Origin: Mesorhizobium caraganae | GTDB lineage: Bacteria; Pseudomonadota; Alphaproteobacteria; Rhizobiales; Rhizobiaceae | NCBI RefSeq assembly: GCF_016836705.1 | Contig: NZ_JAFCGY010000001.1 | Location: 1,426,001 to 1,490,000, forward strand | Direction of reading: 5' to 3' | Length of the DNA: 64,000 nucleotides | In this document: positions 46,855 through 52,435 of the stretch, piece after piece | Numbering within the stretch: the first letter of the stretch is position 1 | Layout: every line of letters begins with the position of its first letter | Notes under the pieces: generated by a model | Database searches by the model: none | What the model saw: the letters and a program-made list of their open reading frames with translations, nothing else | Told to the model about the DNA's origin: nothing | Made by a program: the position numbers and the translations under genes

Positions 46855-46995
46855 ATGCCAGCAACCGAGTTGACGGCGAAGCTGTCGCGCTTGGTCGATG
46901 AGTTCATGATCGACCTCAACGTTGGCTATTTCAGACGCCGCATCGCCGGGAACGGCAGCACCTTGGCCGTGCCTTCTAGTTCCAACGGATCGTGA
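46855..46995 (+). CDS. Possible small hypothetical protein (46 aa)
   Basis: A 46-codon frame (MPATELTAKLSRLVDEFMID...) with CGGGAGACC upstream of the ATG as a ribosome-binding site. The helical N-terminal half looks protein-like. Its 3' end overlaps the antisense 73-residue gene at 46926, so one of the two may be spurious over the overlap. Confidence 0.4.
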   Translation: MPATELTAKLSRLVDEFMIDLNVGYFRRRIAGNGSTLAVPSSSNGS

Positions 46996-47147
46996 CCCGT
47001 CGCTTCGTGACAGAACACTTGCCGGACGTCGCGCTGGTCGACCAGCTGGCCGCAGTTTGGGCCGTTGTAGAAATGGTCTCGCTCGTCGGTCGGCTCGGCG
47101 CCGCGTCGCTTACTGGGGATTGGTGGGCCAAGAGACAGCTTGGTCAT
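46926..47147 (-). CDS. Small Cys-motif protein, paralog of the gene at 48606
   Basis: A 73-residue protein (MTKLSLGPPIPSKRRGAEPTDERDHFYNGPNCGQLVDQRDVRQVF...). It shares with the 60-residue protein at 48606 the pattern GPP-P-RR/RHG-EP-DER-FY--P-CGQLVD-RD-RQVF-HE. The CPTC pair of the paralog is GPNC here, so one predicted zinc ligand is missing and metal binding may be lost. It lies 7 bases downstream of a frameshifted gene. Confidence 0.6.
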   Translation of the reverse strand: MTKLSLGPPIPSKRRGAEPTDERDHFYNGPNCGQLVDQRDVRQVFCHEATGHDPLELEGTAKVLPFPAMRRLK

Positions 47148-47154
47148 TTTCGGC

Positions 47155-47452
47155 CTACGCCTTATCGACAAGCGGCATTTTCCGCTTCGGCGTCACACAG
47201 CTCTCGACCAGGCGAACATGCTCAGCGTCGACAGTCACCAATGGCCGAAGGCTAATCGTCACTTTGTCGCCCTCGACGCGCGTGACCTTGCCGGTCAACT
47301 CCGATGACGGCCTTCGAAGTCGAATCGACAACCGAATGTGGGAAGGCGTAGGAAGGAATGGTTACGCTGATGCGATCGGGTGTCACCCGACCGCGCACAA
47401 CCGCTGTGACGGCAACCTCGTCGCCTACCTTAAAGCTGCTACCCCTAGCCAT
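47155..47452 (-). pseudogene. Frameshifted small protein gene (KOW-like C-terminal half)
   Basis: The first frame starts at ATG 47452 (MARGSSFKVGDEVAVTAVVRG... to STSKAVIG) and stops at 47252. One frame over, the sequence ELTGKVTRVEGDKVTISLRP...VTPKRKMPLVDKA continues without break to a stop at 47155-47157. The two halves together make one plausible protein of about 97 residues with two small beta-barrel-like units. A frameshift near 47300 splits it. It is either a recent pseudogene or a sequencing error. Confidence 0.65.
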
Positions 47453-47547
47453 ACCAAGAGTCTGGCGCGGCCTGGCGGTTAGTCAAGGGGTTGCTAATAT
47501 GCGGTTCTCAGGGGCTTTATCCGTATGCTTTTCTCTGCCGGCGGCGC

Positions 47548-47647
47548 CACATTCTATTGTCGGTGGCGATATGGCTTTTCACCTTCAGGGCCGGCCCGCG
47601 AGGACCCAAGGCATCCAGGCCAAGAAATCGACGAAGAAATCGCATAA
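47548..47647 (+). pseudogene. Degraded DUF768-like gene, 3' remnant
   Basis: In the frame ending at TAA 47645-47647 the sequence reads REDPRHPGQEIDEEIA, matching the CIPGQEIDEEIG segment of the DUF768-like protein at 49980; upstream, GATATGGCT is also shared but in another frame. There is no intact start. The fragment is followed by the same roughly 35-base sequence that follows the intact copy. Confidence 0.6.
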
Positions 47648-47665
47648 GGTTCCAAGACCCATGCA

Positions 47666-47700
47666 TTCGGAACGTAAGTGATCGTCAAAGGTTTGTGCTG
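47666..47700 (+). repeat. Direct repeat copy 1 (carries the sRNA promoter)
   Basis: Matches 50191-50225 at 29 of 35 positions by my count. In both places it follows a DUF768-type gene or remnant. This copy has an intact GGAAC; the other has GAAAC. Confidence 0.75.
47669..47693 (+). promoter_or_regulatory. EcfG/RpoE2-type promoter of a candidate small RNA
   Basis: GGAAC at 47669-47673, 18-base spacer, TT at 47692-47693 (GGTTT at the -10). No protein gene follows before a terminator at 47761-47795, so the transcript would be a short non-coding RNA. Confidence 0.72.
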
Positions 47701-47795
47701 ACGGCAGGCGCAGTCCCTCAAATTCGCCTGCCGCAGGTCCAGCCCAAAAAGCGGGATCGACCCGCCGCTGCCGTGGATGGGGCGGCGGGTTTTCT
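47700..47795 (+). ncRNA. Candidate stress-induced small RNA, about 95 nt
   Basis: A promoter of EcfG type ends at 47693, so transcription should start near 47700. The predicted RNA opens with a 9-bp hairpin, CGGCAGGCG (47702-47710) and CGCCTGCCG (47725-47733), whose 14-base loop includes CCCUC, followed by a short single-stranded part and a strong terminator hairpin with a U-run ending near 47795. No Shine-Dalgarno sequence or convincing reading frame is present. The logic resembles GsrN, a sigma-T-dependent small RNA of Caulobacter; homology is not claimed. Confidence 0.6.
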
Positions 47796-47969
47796 GTAAT
47801 TTGCGGTGCTGATATCCAGTCCAGTCATCCCTTCCGCGGTGTCGGCCTTGACGGCGCTGGTGAAAACCAGGGTGCCATAGTCCTCCCCGGCAGCCTTGAG
47901 ATGTTCGGCGGCAACGATCGGATCGGGCGTGCGCAAGAGTGCTCGACAGCCAATCTCTGGACCAGCCAT
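47718..47969 (-). CDS. Possible hypothetical protein (83 aa), antisense to the candidate sRNA
   Basis: An open frame from ATG 47969 (MAGPEIGCRALLRTPDPIVAAEHLKAAGEDYG...) with protein-like composition in its first 55 residues; the C-terminal part reads through the complement of the sRNA terminator and is doubtful. No good Shine-Dalgarno sequence. It may be a frame-damaged remnant, since MSFPDGHDRLCAIEWL in another frame precedes it. Confidence 0.3.
   Translation of the reverse strand: MAGPEIGCRALLRTPDPIVAAEHLKAAGEDYGTLVFTSAVKADTAEGMTGLDISTANYRKPAAPSTAAAGRSRFLGWTCGRRI
47761..47795 (+). terminator. Rho-independent terminator of the candidate sRNA
   Basis: Stem CCCGCCGC (47761-47768) and GCGGCGGG (47782-47789), followed by TTTTCTG. 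It is the 3' end of the candidate small RNA described at 47700. Confidence 0.85.
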
Positions 47970-48086
47970 TCGATCGCGCAAAGCCGGTCATGTCCGTCTG
48001 GGAATGACATGATAATGCAGTATCTGTAGCCAGATTGTCGAATCCCGAGGCACTGTGATGCGTGACAGCGAGCTCCTGATTTTCTT

Positions 48087-48111
48087 GGAACCGTCGTTTC
48101 GCTGAGATGTT
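48087..48111 (+). promoter_or_regulatory. EcfG/RpoE2-type promoter for a small exported protein
   Basis: GGAAC at 48087-48091, 18-base spacer, TT at 48110-48111 (ATGTTT at the -10), 38 bases before the ATG at 48149. Confidence 0.72.
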
Positions 48112-48148
48112 TCGTCACCGAAGGGACGTGCGAAATACGGAGTTCAGA

Positions 48149-48463
48149 ATGAAACGGCTTCTTTGCGCTGCAGCCATTGCGGCATTATCAACTGGGTTCG
48201 CCTTTGCACAATCGACCGGCACCACCACAGGCGGATCCTCGACAACGACAGGCGGATCGTCAACAACCACGACGATGCCGAGCACTACGACTGACCAGGG
48301 AACCGACTCGACTACCACGAGTGGGACGAACTCGAATTCGGCTAAGGATTGCGCGCCAGGTCAACAAACGGGCAGCGCCAAACAGGCGGCCCCCGGCCAA
48401 CAGGATACAGATGCAAAATCTGCTGCGCCAGGTCAGATGAAAACGACGACGGAAGGTTGCTGA
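48149..48463 (+). CDS. Small exported Thr/Ser/Gly/Gln-rich repeat protein
   Basis: A 104-residue protein with a clear signal peptide (MKRLLCAAAIAALSTGFAFA, cleavage after AFA). The mature part is low-complexity: GGSSTTT repeats, then three CAPGQ/AAPGQ units, and a final cysteine. Such proteins appear as stress-induced periplasmic or surface proteins in rhizobia, but no biochemical role is known. ATG 48149 was chosen because it opens the signal peptide; upstream in-frame codons lie across the promoter. A terminator follows. Confidence 0.78.
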   Translation: MKRLLCAAAIAALSTGFAFAQSTGTTTGGSSTTTGGSSTTTTMPSTTTDQGTDSTTTSGTNSNSAKDCAPGQQTGSAKQAAPGQQDTDAKSAAPGQMKTTTEGC

Positions 48464-48537
48464 CGGAACCTTCGCCCTTGCGAGGGTAGTTTTCTACGGC
48501 CCAGGAAGTTCCTGGTCATTTCCAACCCTAGGCCTCA

Positions 48538-48570
48538 CCCGTCTCGGCCCCACGCCGAGGCGGGTTTTTT
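48538..48570 (+). terminator. Rho-independent terminator after the exported repeat protein
   Basis: Stem CCCGTCTCGGC (48538-48548) and GCCGAGGCGGG (48554-48564) with a 5-base loop, one mismatch, followed by six T residues. Confidence 0.85.
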
Positions 48571-48605
48571 GCGTTTCTGACGATCCGAGGTGGCGGGGCT
48601 GCGAA

Positions 48606-48788
48606 CTAATCCACCAGCAATAGAAGCGGCTTGTGCTTTGGCTTTTCGTGCCAGAACACCTGGCGCAGGTCGCGCATGTCAACCAGTTGCCCGCATGTCG
48701 GGCACTGATAAAAGTTCTCCCGCTCGTCAGCCGGTTCGCCGCCATGTCGCTGGCCCGGAAGGGGCGGTCCTAGATCAGATGGCTTCAC
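48606..48788 (-). CDS. Small CxxC protein, paralog of the gene at 46926
   Basis: A 60-residue protein with YQCPTCGQLVDMRDLRQVFWHEKPKH, a probable half zinc-ribbon (Cys-x2-Cys with a later His-x-x-x-His). The GTG start at 48788 directly follows the TAG of the DUF3606 gene, so the two are translated from one messenger under the promoter at 49021. Confidence 0.72.
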   Translation of the reverse strand: MKPSDLGPPLPGQRHGGEPADERENFYQCPTCGQLVDMRDLRQVFWHEKPKHKPLLLLVD

Positions 48789-48974
48789 CTAGGCGCCCAG
48801 CAACATGGCTTCGCGCTGAAGCGTCGCGCGATCGTTGCCATGCTTCCTGATGAGCTCCCGAACTTCAGGAATCGTAAGTTGGAACTCTCTTGCGAAATGG
48901 GCGACCTCATAGCCGTCGTCTCCCGACAGTCGCTCGCGGTCACGGAAATCGGTGTTGGTCTTGTCGTCCGCCAT
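48789..48974 (-). CDS. DUF3606 protein
   Basis: A 61-residue protein with the DUF3606 pattern: DRERLSGDDGYEVAHFAREFQLTIPEVRELIRKHG. DUF3606 proteins are small and of unknown function, often in stress regulons of Alphaproteobacteria. A full AGGAGG site lies 8 bases before the ATG, and a GGAAC-N18-TT promoter ends 22 bases upstream. Confidence 0.85.
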   Translation of the reverse strand: MADDKTNTDFRDRERLSGDDGYEVAHFAREFQLTIPEVRELIRKHGNDRATLQREAMLLGA

Positions 48975-48996
48975 GGCTGTTCCTCCTGGTTAGGAA

Positions 48997-49021
48997 AACA
49001 GTGGCCGACAGCGAATGTTCC
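48997..49021 (-). promoter_or_regulatory. EcfG/RpoE2-type promoter for the DUF3606 operon
   Basis: Minus-strand GGAAC at 49021-49017, 18-base spacer, TT at 48998-48997 with GTTTT at the -10. It is divergent from the promoter of the DNA ligase gene at 49051. Confidence 0.75.
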
Positions 49022-49027
49022 ATCTCT

Positions 49028-49041
49028 CTCTTATATAAGAG
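49028..49041. promoter_or_regulatory. Perfect palindrome between two divergent stress promoters
   Basis: CTCTTATATAAGAG is a perfect 14-base palindrome midway between the -35 elements of the divergent promoters at 49021 and 49051. It could be an operator or an AT-rich melting region; role unknown. Confidence 0.5.
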
Positions 49042-49050
49042 CTAGCTAAC

Positions 49051-49075
49051 GGAACCGAAACAACCAAGCGATATT
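49051..49075 (+). promoter_or_regulatory. EcfG/RpoE2-type promoter for the DNA ligase gene
   Basis: GGAAC at 49051-49055, 18-base spacer, TT at 49074-49075. The -10 (ATATT) lacks the preceding G found at the best sites. It ends 29 bases before ATG 49105. Confidence 0.6.
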
Positions 49076-49104
49076 GAATCAAATTCGATGTGCGTGGGGT
49101 TCCG

Positions 49105-49983
49105 ATGCGCAAGCCAACCGGCGGGAACCGGCTGTCGTTCATACCTCCGTTGATGCCGACCCTGGTGGAGAAGCCGCCGGAGGGCGATGGCTGGATTCAC
49201 GAAGTGAAGTTCGACGGCTACCGCTCCCAAATCATTAGGGATGCTGGCGGCGTGCGCATCTACACGCGTCGCGGTCTGGACTGGACGTCCAAATACCGCG
49301 ACCTCGCCAAGGCGGCCGGTGAGATGAAGGTCGAAAGCGCCATCATCGACGGCGAGGTGATCGTCACCAATGAGGCCGGCCTGTCCGACTTCAAGGCGCT
49401 GCGCAAAGCTATCACCAGCCGCCAGCACGACCTCTATTTCGTAGCCTTCGATCTGCTTCACCTCAACGGTCACGATCTTCGCGACATGCCGCTGGAGGAC
49501 CGCCGCGAGATTCTGCAGGCGATGATCCCCGCCGGCGGTCGCATCCAGTTCAGCCAGACGCTACCAGGAGATGCAAAGGCCATCTTCGAACTGGTCGACA
49601 AGGCCGGGCTTGAGGGCATGGTCTCGAAGCGTAAGGACAGTGTCTACCGCAGCGGTCCGTCGACTGCCTGGCTGAAGACCAAAGCCTTCATGATCGAGGA
49701 ATACGATCTGCTCGGCGTCGAGCGCGAGCCTGGCAAGCCCGCTTTTGCGCTGATGGCAGAACGCGGAACAGGCCGCTATGTCGGAAGCGCCTTTATCAAC
49801 GCCAATCGGGAAATGCGCGAACGGTTATGGAAGCGTGTCCAGGAGACCCCAGGACAGGCGCCAAAAGGCATGAAGCGGCCGGCGACTGTGTGGGTAAAGC
49901 CAGGGGTGATCGGCCGCGTGAAGCACCTTCGCGGCGAGGACGATTTACGTCATGCCTCTCTGCAGGACTTTAGGGAAGAATGA
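49105..49983 (+). CDS. Stand-alone ATP-dependent DNA ligase (LigD/LigC type)
   Basis: A 292-residue ligase with the nucleotidyltransferase and OB-fold domains only. The catalytic lysine is Lys35 in EVKFDGYR; IIDGEVIV, FVAFDLLHLNG, GLEGMVSKRKDS and STAWLKTKAF are the later motifs. There is no polymerase or phosphoesterase domain of full LigD and no Ku gene in the window. Such ligases seal breaks in end-joining or base-excision repair. Start ATG 49105 with GGGG 5 bases upstream; GTG 49090 is in frame. The stop overlaps the next start by 4 bases (ATGA). Confidence 0.88.
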   Translation: MRKPTGGNRLSFIPPLMPTLVEKPPEGDGWIHEVKFDGYRSQIIRDAGGVRIYTRRGLDWTSKYRDLAKAAGEMKVESAIIDGEVIVTNEAGLSDFKALRKAITSRQHDLYFVAFDLLHLNGHDLRDMPLEDRREILQAMIPAGGRIQFSQTLPGDAKAIFELVDKAGLEGMVSKRKDSVYRSGPSTAWLKTKAFMIEEYDLLGVEREPGKPAFALMAERGTGRYVGSAFINANREMRERLWKRVQETPGQAPKGMKRPATVWVKPGVIGRVKHLRGEDDLRHASLQDFREE

Positions 49984-50180
49984 GCAAGCGGGGAAGCGAT
50001 TTTCTCTGCCATTGGATATCGGATCATCTGCAGGACGATCCGATTAGCGACCCTGTGCTGATGGTGATCGATATGGCTGTGGACGCAAAACGGGCAGCGC
50101 AAGCCCAATGCATTCCGGGCCAAGAGATTGATGAAGAGATCGGAGCGACGTTCCAAGTCCTCATGCAGGGGTTGCGTTAA
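49980..50180 (+). CDS. DUF768-like small protein, coupled to the ligase gene
   Basis: A 66-residue protein: MSKRGSDFLCHWISDHLQDD... with IDMAVDAKRAAQAQCIPGQEIDEEIGATFQVL. It shares MSKRG-DFL--W------L and the EID/EEI-EE-G-VF-V pattern with the protein at 50291, the pattern of DUF768. Its ATG overlaps the ligase TGA, so it should be translated with the ligase. Confidence 0.78.
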   Translation: MSKRGSDFLCHWISDHLQDDPISDPVLMVIDMAVDAKRAAQAQCIPGQEIDEEIGATFQVLMQGLR

Positions 50181-50190
50181 TAGGTGTCAC

Positions 50191-50225
50191 TTCGAAACGT
50201 AAGTGATCGACAAAGGTCTGTGTGA
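50191..50225 (+). repeat. Direct repeat copy 2 (decayed promoter)
   Basis: Matches 47666-47700 at 29 of 35 positions. GGAAC is GAAAC here and the TT of the -10 is TC, so the promoter is probably inactive. Confidence 0.7.
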
Positions 50226-50256
50226 GGCGTTCTTTAGCTACGGAATATCTATGAGC

Positions 50257-50281
50257 GGAACTTAATGAACCGGCTCAACTT
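50257..50281 (+). promoter_or_regulatory. EcfG/RpoE2-type promoter for a DUF768 gene
   Basis: GGAAC at 50257-50261, 18-base spacer, TT at 50280-50281. The ATG at 50291 is only 9 bases further, so the messenger would be leaderless or nearly so; no Shine-Dalgarno sequence is seen before that ATG. Confidence 0.62.
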
Positions 50282-50290
50282 ATCTCCTCA

Positions 50291-50515
50291 ATGAGCAAAC
50301 GCGGCATCGACTTCCTCGAAAAATGGATGGCAGAGCAACTGCCGAACGCCTTCACCGACGATCCCGCGGCCATCAGCGACTTGGCCGATCAGGCGCTGAA
50401 GGCTGCCGACCGCGGAGGCATTTCCAGCGATGAAATCGCCGAGGAGGTCGGCAGCGTGTTCAAAGTGATCGCCGACGCCATGCAGCATCGCGAAGGTGGT
50501 AGCGGAATTGGATGA
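50291..50515 (+). CDS. DUF768 protein
   Basis: A 74-residue protein with the DUF768 pattern MSKRGIDFLEKWMAEQLPNAFTDDPAAISDLADQALKAADRGGISSDEIAEEVGSVFKVIADAMQ. The family is small, helical, acidic and of unknown function, and I know it mostly from Mesorhizobium. Its TGA overlaps the ATG of a 36-residue membrane peptide. Confidence 0.82.
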   Translation: MSKRGIDFLEKWMAEQLPNAFTDDPAAISDLADQALKAADRGGISSDEIAEEVGSVFKVIADAMQHREGGSGIG

Positions 50516-50622
50516 GCATGCCGAAGTCGAAACGATTCTGGATTGCAGCAGGAATCCTGGCAACTCTTGTTATCGTTGCTCTGGTGATGTCCCTGTCGCT
50601 TGCCGCGCTGGGACCGCACTGA
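50512..50622 (+). CDS. Small single-span membrane peptide (36 aa)
   Basis: A 36-residue peptide, MSMPKSKRFWIAAGIL..., with a positively charged start followed by a single hydrophobic segment. Its ATG overlaps the DUF768 stop codon (ATGA), so translational coupling is likely. Unknown function. Confidence 0.6.
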   Translation: MSMPKSKRFWIAAGILATLVIVALVMSLSLAALGPH

Positions 50623-50709
50623 CAGCCTGTCATTGTCCATGCAGCGGCACTTCGGTAAGCGCCCTCGAAAGGCCGCAGGTTGCGGCCGTCGCAACTAGTC
50701 TTTTTGGCC

Positions 50710-50734
50710 GGAACCAAACTGAACAGCCGTGATT
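50710..50734 (+). promoter_or_regulatory. EcfG/RpoE2-type promoter for the gene at 50775
   Basis: GGAAC at 50710-50714, 18-base spacer, TT at 50733-50734, 40 bases before ATG 50775. Confidence 0.65.
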
Positions 50735-50774
50735 TATTAGTCGAAGGGACCGCAACCCAATAGGAAGCGGAACA

Positions 50775-50978
50775 ATGGGTGAGATTCTTGATTTCGAACT
50801 TGGCAGCGCAAGGCTGCGCGTCAAACGCGCCGAGAATTCGCTCACAATCGCACGAAAAGAAACGGACAAGGAAAAATGGCGCCGCCGTCGATCTCGCCCT
50901 GTATTGCAGAATCCCGGCAGCTCAACAGCGCGTGACGGACGCCAGGAAGCGCCAGAGTCATATCTGTCCGCCGGATGA
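50775..50978 (+). CDS. Small basic hypothetical protein (67 aa)
   Basis: A 67-residue protein (MGEILDFELGSARLRVKRAE..., then KEKWRRRRSRP) with GGAAG 7 bases before the ATG. The N-terminal half is amphipathic and charged, the C-terminal half disordered-looking. It lies under a GGAAC-N18-TT promoter and 25 bases before the next small gene, with which it may form an operon. Confidence 0.6.
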   Translation: MGEILDFELGSARLRVKRAENSLTIARKETDKEKWRRRRSRPVLQNPGSSTARDGRQEAPESYLSAG

Positions 50979-51003
50979 GACCTCCAAGTGAGGATTGGCC
51001 GCC

Positions 51004-51264
51004 ATGACAATGCTGTTCAAACCACTTGATACTAACGGTCATAAGCGCAGCGTGCTTTACCATGCCGCCCGGTTGGAGATGCTGCACGATCGCGTCGTGA
51101 AGCGCATGGATCGGGTTGATCACTTGGCCGATGAAGTTGAGCGTTTGGCGGACGTGGTGGTTAATGTTACTCACGCCTCCGCCGTCGACGCGTTTCGTGA
51201 CGCAGTTTTCACCAATTCCTCGGCGGTTCCTTTCACCCGGATCGATTGGACTATTCGGAAGTAA
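51004..51264 (+). CDS. Small helical hypothetical protein (86 aa)
   Basis: An 86-residue protein (MTMLFKPLDTNGHKRSVLYH...) with a helical stretch MLHDRVVKRMDRVDHLADEVERLADVVVNV. GAGG is 10-13 bases upstream of ATG 51004. Probably co-transcribed with the gene at 50775. Function unknown. Confidence 0.58.
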   Translation: MTMLFKPLDTNGHKRSVLYHAARLEMLHDRVVKRMDRVDHLADEVERLADVVVNVTHASAVDAFRDAVFTNSSAVPFTRIDWTIRK

Positions 51265-51287
51265 ACCGATGTCGCTTAGAGGTCCGC

Positions 51288-51551
51288 TTATTCCATGTCC
51301 GGCACGTCGCCGCTGACAAACAGGGTCGTCGGCGGCCCGTAGTCACCCAGCGCGGGGTCAGCATCGCGGCTCCATGCGATCACGCCGACGTGGCTTGAAG
51401 CCAACGCCTTGGCGGTGCGGATCGCCCGGTCTTCGCTCTGCTGATCTGTCGGACCATAGGCAGTGAACAGGTCGCCTTCCTCGCCGCGGTCTAACGCAAC
51501 AACTACAATCAGCTTCGGCTTGGCCTGGGTGGGCAGCACGTTGTCCGACAT
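51288..51551 (-). CDS. Conserved-looking hypothetical protein (87 aa)
   Basis: An 87-residue protein with a beta-alpha pattern (KPKLIVVVALDRGEEGDLFTAYGPTDQQSEDRAIRTAKALASSHVGVIAWSRDADP). An AGGAGAGG site lies 3-4 bases before the ATG. Similar short proteins occur widely in rhizobia. No function known. Confidence 0.72.
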   Translation of the reverse strand: MSDNVLPTQAKPKLIVVVALDRGEEGDLFTAYGPTDQQSEDRAIRTAKALASSHVGVIAWSRDADPALGDYGPPTTLFVSGDVPDME

Positions 51552-51733
51552 TCACCTCTCCTATAGGAACCGCTGGCCGTCAGCGCGATGCTCGAAACAG
51601 AACCAATGAGGTGCCTGCTTTGGCTTCGCAAAGCCCCAGCCGGCGTCCCTGCCGCAACTCGAGCGCTCACAGAAGTGATGCTGGATACCCGGCGTGGTGA
51701 CATGGTCCTGCCTGGGGAGTCTGATTTCGTCGC

Positions 51734-52426
51734 TCATAGCAGTTTGATCGGTTCGATCAGCCCTGCGTAGTCGTTGGGCCGTTTGTTGATGGCGGCCCCA
51801 TTGACCTCTCGCCCGACCCGATAGAATTGCAGACTCCCGTCAATGTCGTGGCGCAAGATGTCTTTCAGGTCTCCCGCCGGCGTCTTGGGATCGAGCCATG
51901 CGTTGTAGAAAGCGGGATCCAGAATGAGCGGCTGGCGGTCGTGGATCTGATTAACCGGCGCCGCTGACGGCTCGGTGATGATCGTGCAACTCGTGATTTC
52001 AAAGTTCGAATTGTAGGCCCAGAGTCCGGCGAATGAGAACGGTGCATGGCCGGGCTGGAAAATGAACCATGGGTCCTTCTTCCCGTCTGCCGGCGATATC
52101 GTCCATTCATAGTAGCCATCGGCTGGGATGAGACAGCGCTTCGACCTGAAGGCATCGCGAAAGGCAGGCGTTGTGTCGACACCTTCAATCCGAGCATTGA
52201 ACATCGCGGCCTTGGGCATTTCCTTCGCCCAGAACGGAACGAGCCACCAGCGGCCGGTCCGGAGCTTGTGATTGCCGTCATCGCCGGCGGTGATGAATGG
52301 AACTTCGTCAGTGGGCGCAATGTTGTAGCGGGGCGCATCGTTGCGCCCAACCTCAGCGGGAGCTGTCAGACGGTAGAGCCGGTGGATTTCCGACCACGAC
52401 AGATATCTCGTGTAGCGTCCGCACAT
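51734..52426 (-). CDS. SRAP-family DNA-protein crosslink protein (YedK/HMCES type)
   Basis: A 230-residue SOS-response-associated peptidase family protein. The catalytic Cys2 (MCGRYTRY) forms a thiazolidine crosslink with abasic sites in single-stranded DNA after Met1 removal; the other family motifs are PRYNIAPTDEVPFI, WWLVPFWAKE, MFNARIEGV, KRCLIPADGYYEW and QIHDRQPLIL, the last with the conserved His. Length is normal. It acts in replication-coupled repair, in a region that also carries a DNA ligase. Confidence 0.92.
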   Translation of the reverse strand: MCGRYTRYLSWSEIHRLYRLTAPAEVGRNDAPRYNIAPTDEVPFITAGDDGNHKLRTGRWWLVPFWAKEMPKAAMFNARIEGVDTTPAFRDAFRSKRCLIPADGYYEWTISPADGKKDPWFIFQPGHAPFSFAGLWAYNSNFEITSCTIITEPSAAPVNQIHDRQPLILDPAFYNAWLDPKTPAGDLKDILRHDIDGSLQFYRVGREVNGAAINKRPNDYAGLIEPIKLL

Positions 52427-52435
52427 GGTTGAGCC

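Noticed and set aside
48149..48463. Short repeats in the exported protein gene as a CRISPR-like array
   Set aside because: The repeats are in-frame codons for GGSSTTT and APGQ units; there are no spacers of regular length.
49105..49983. Full LigD for non-homologous end joining
   Set aside because: Only the ligase domain is present; there are no polymerase or phosphoesterase domains and no Ku gene in the window.
51566..51590. GGAAC at 51566 as a ninth stress promoter
   Set aside because: No TT at the right spacing and no gene start follows on that strand.
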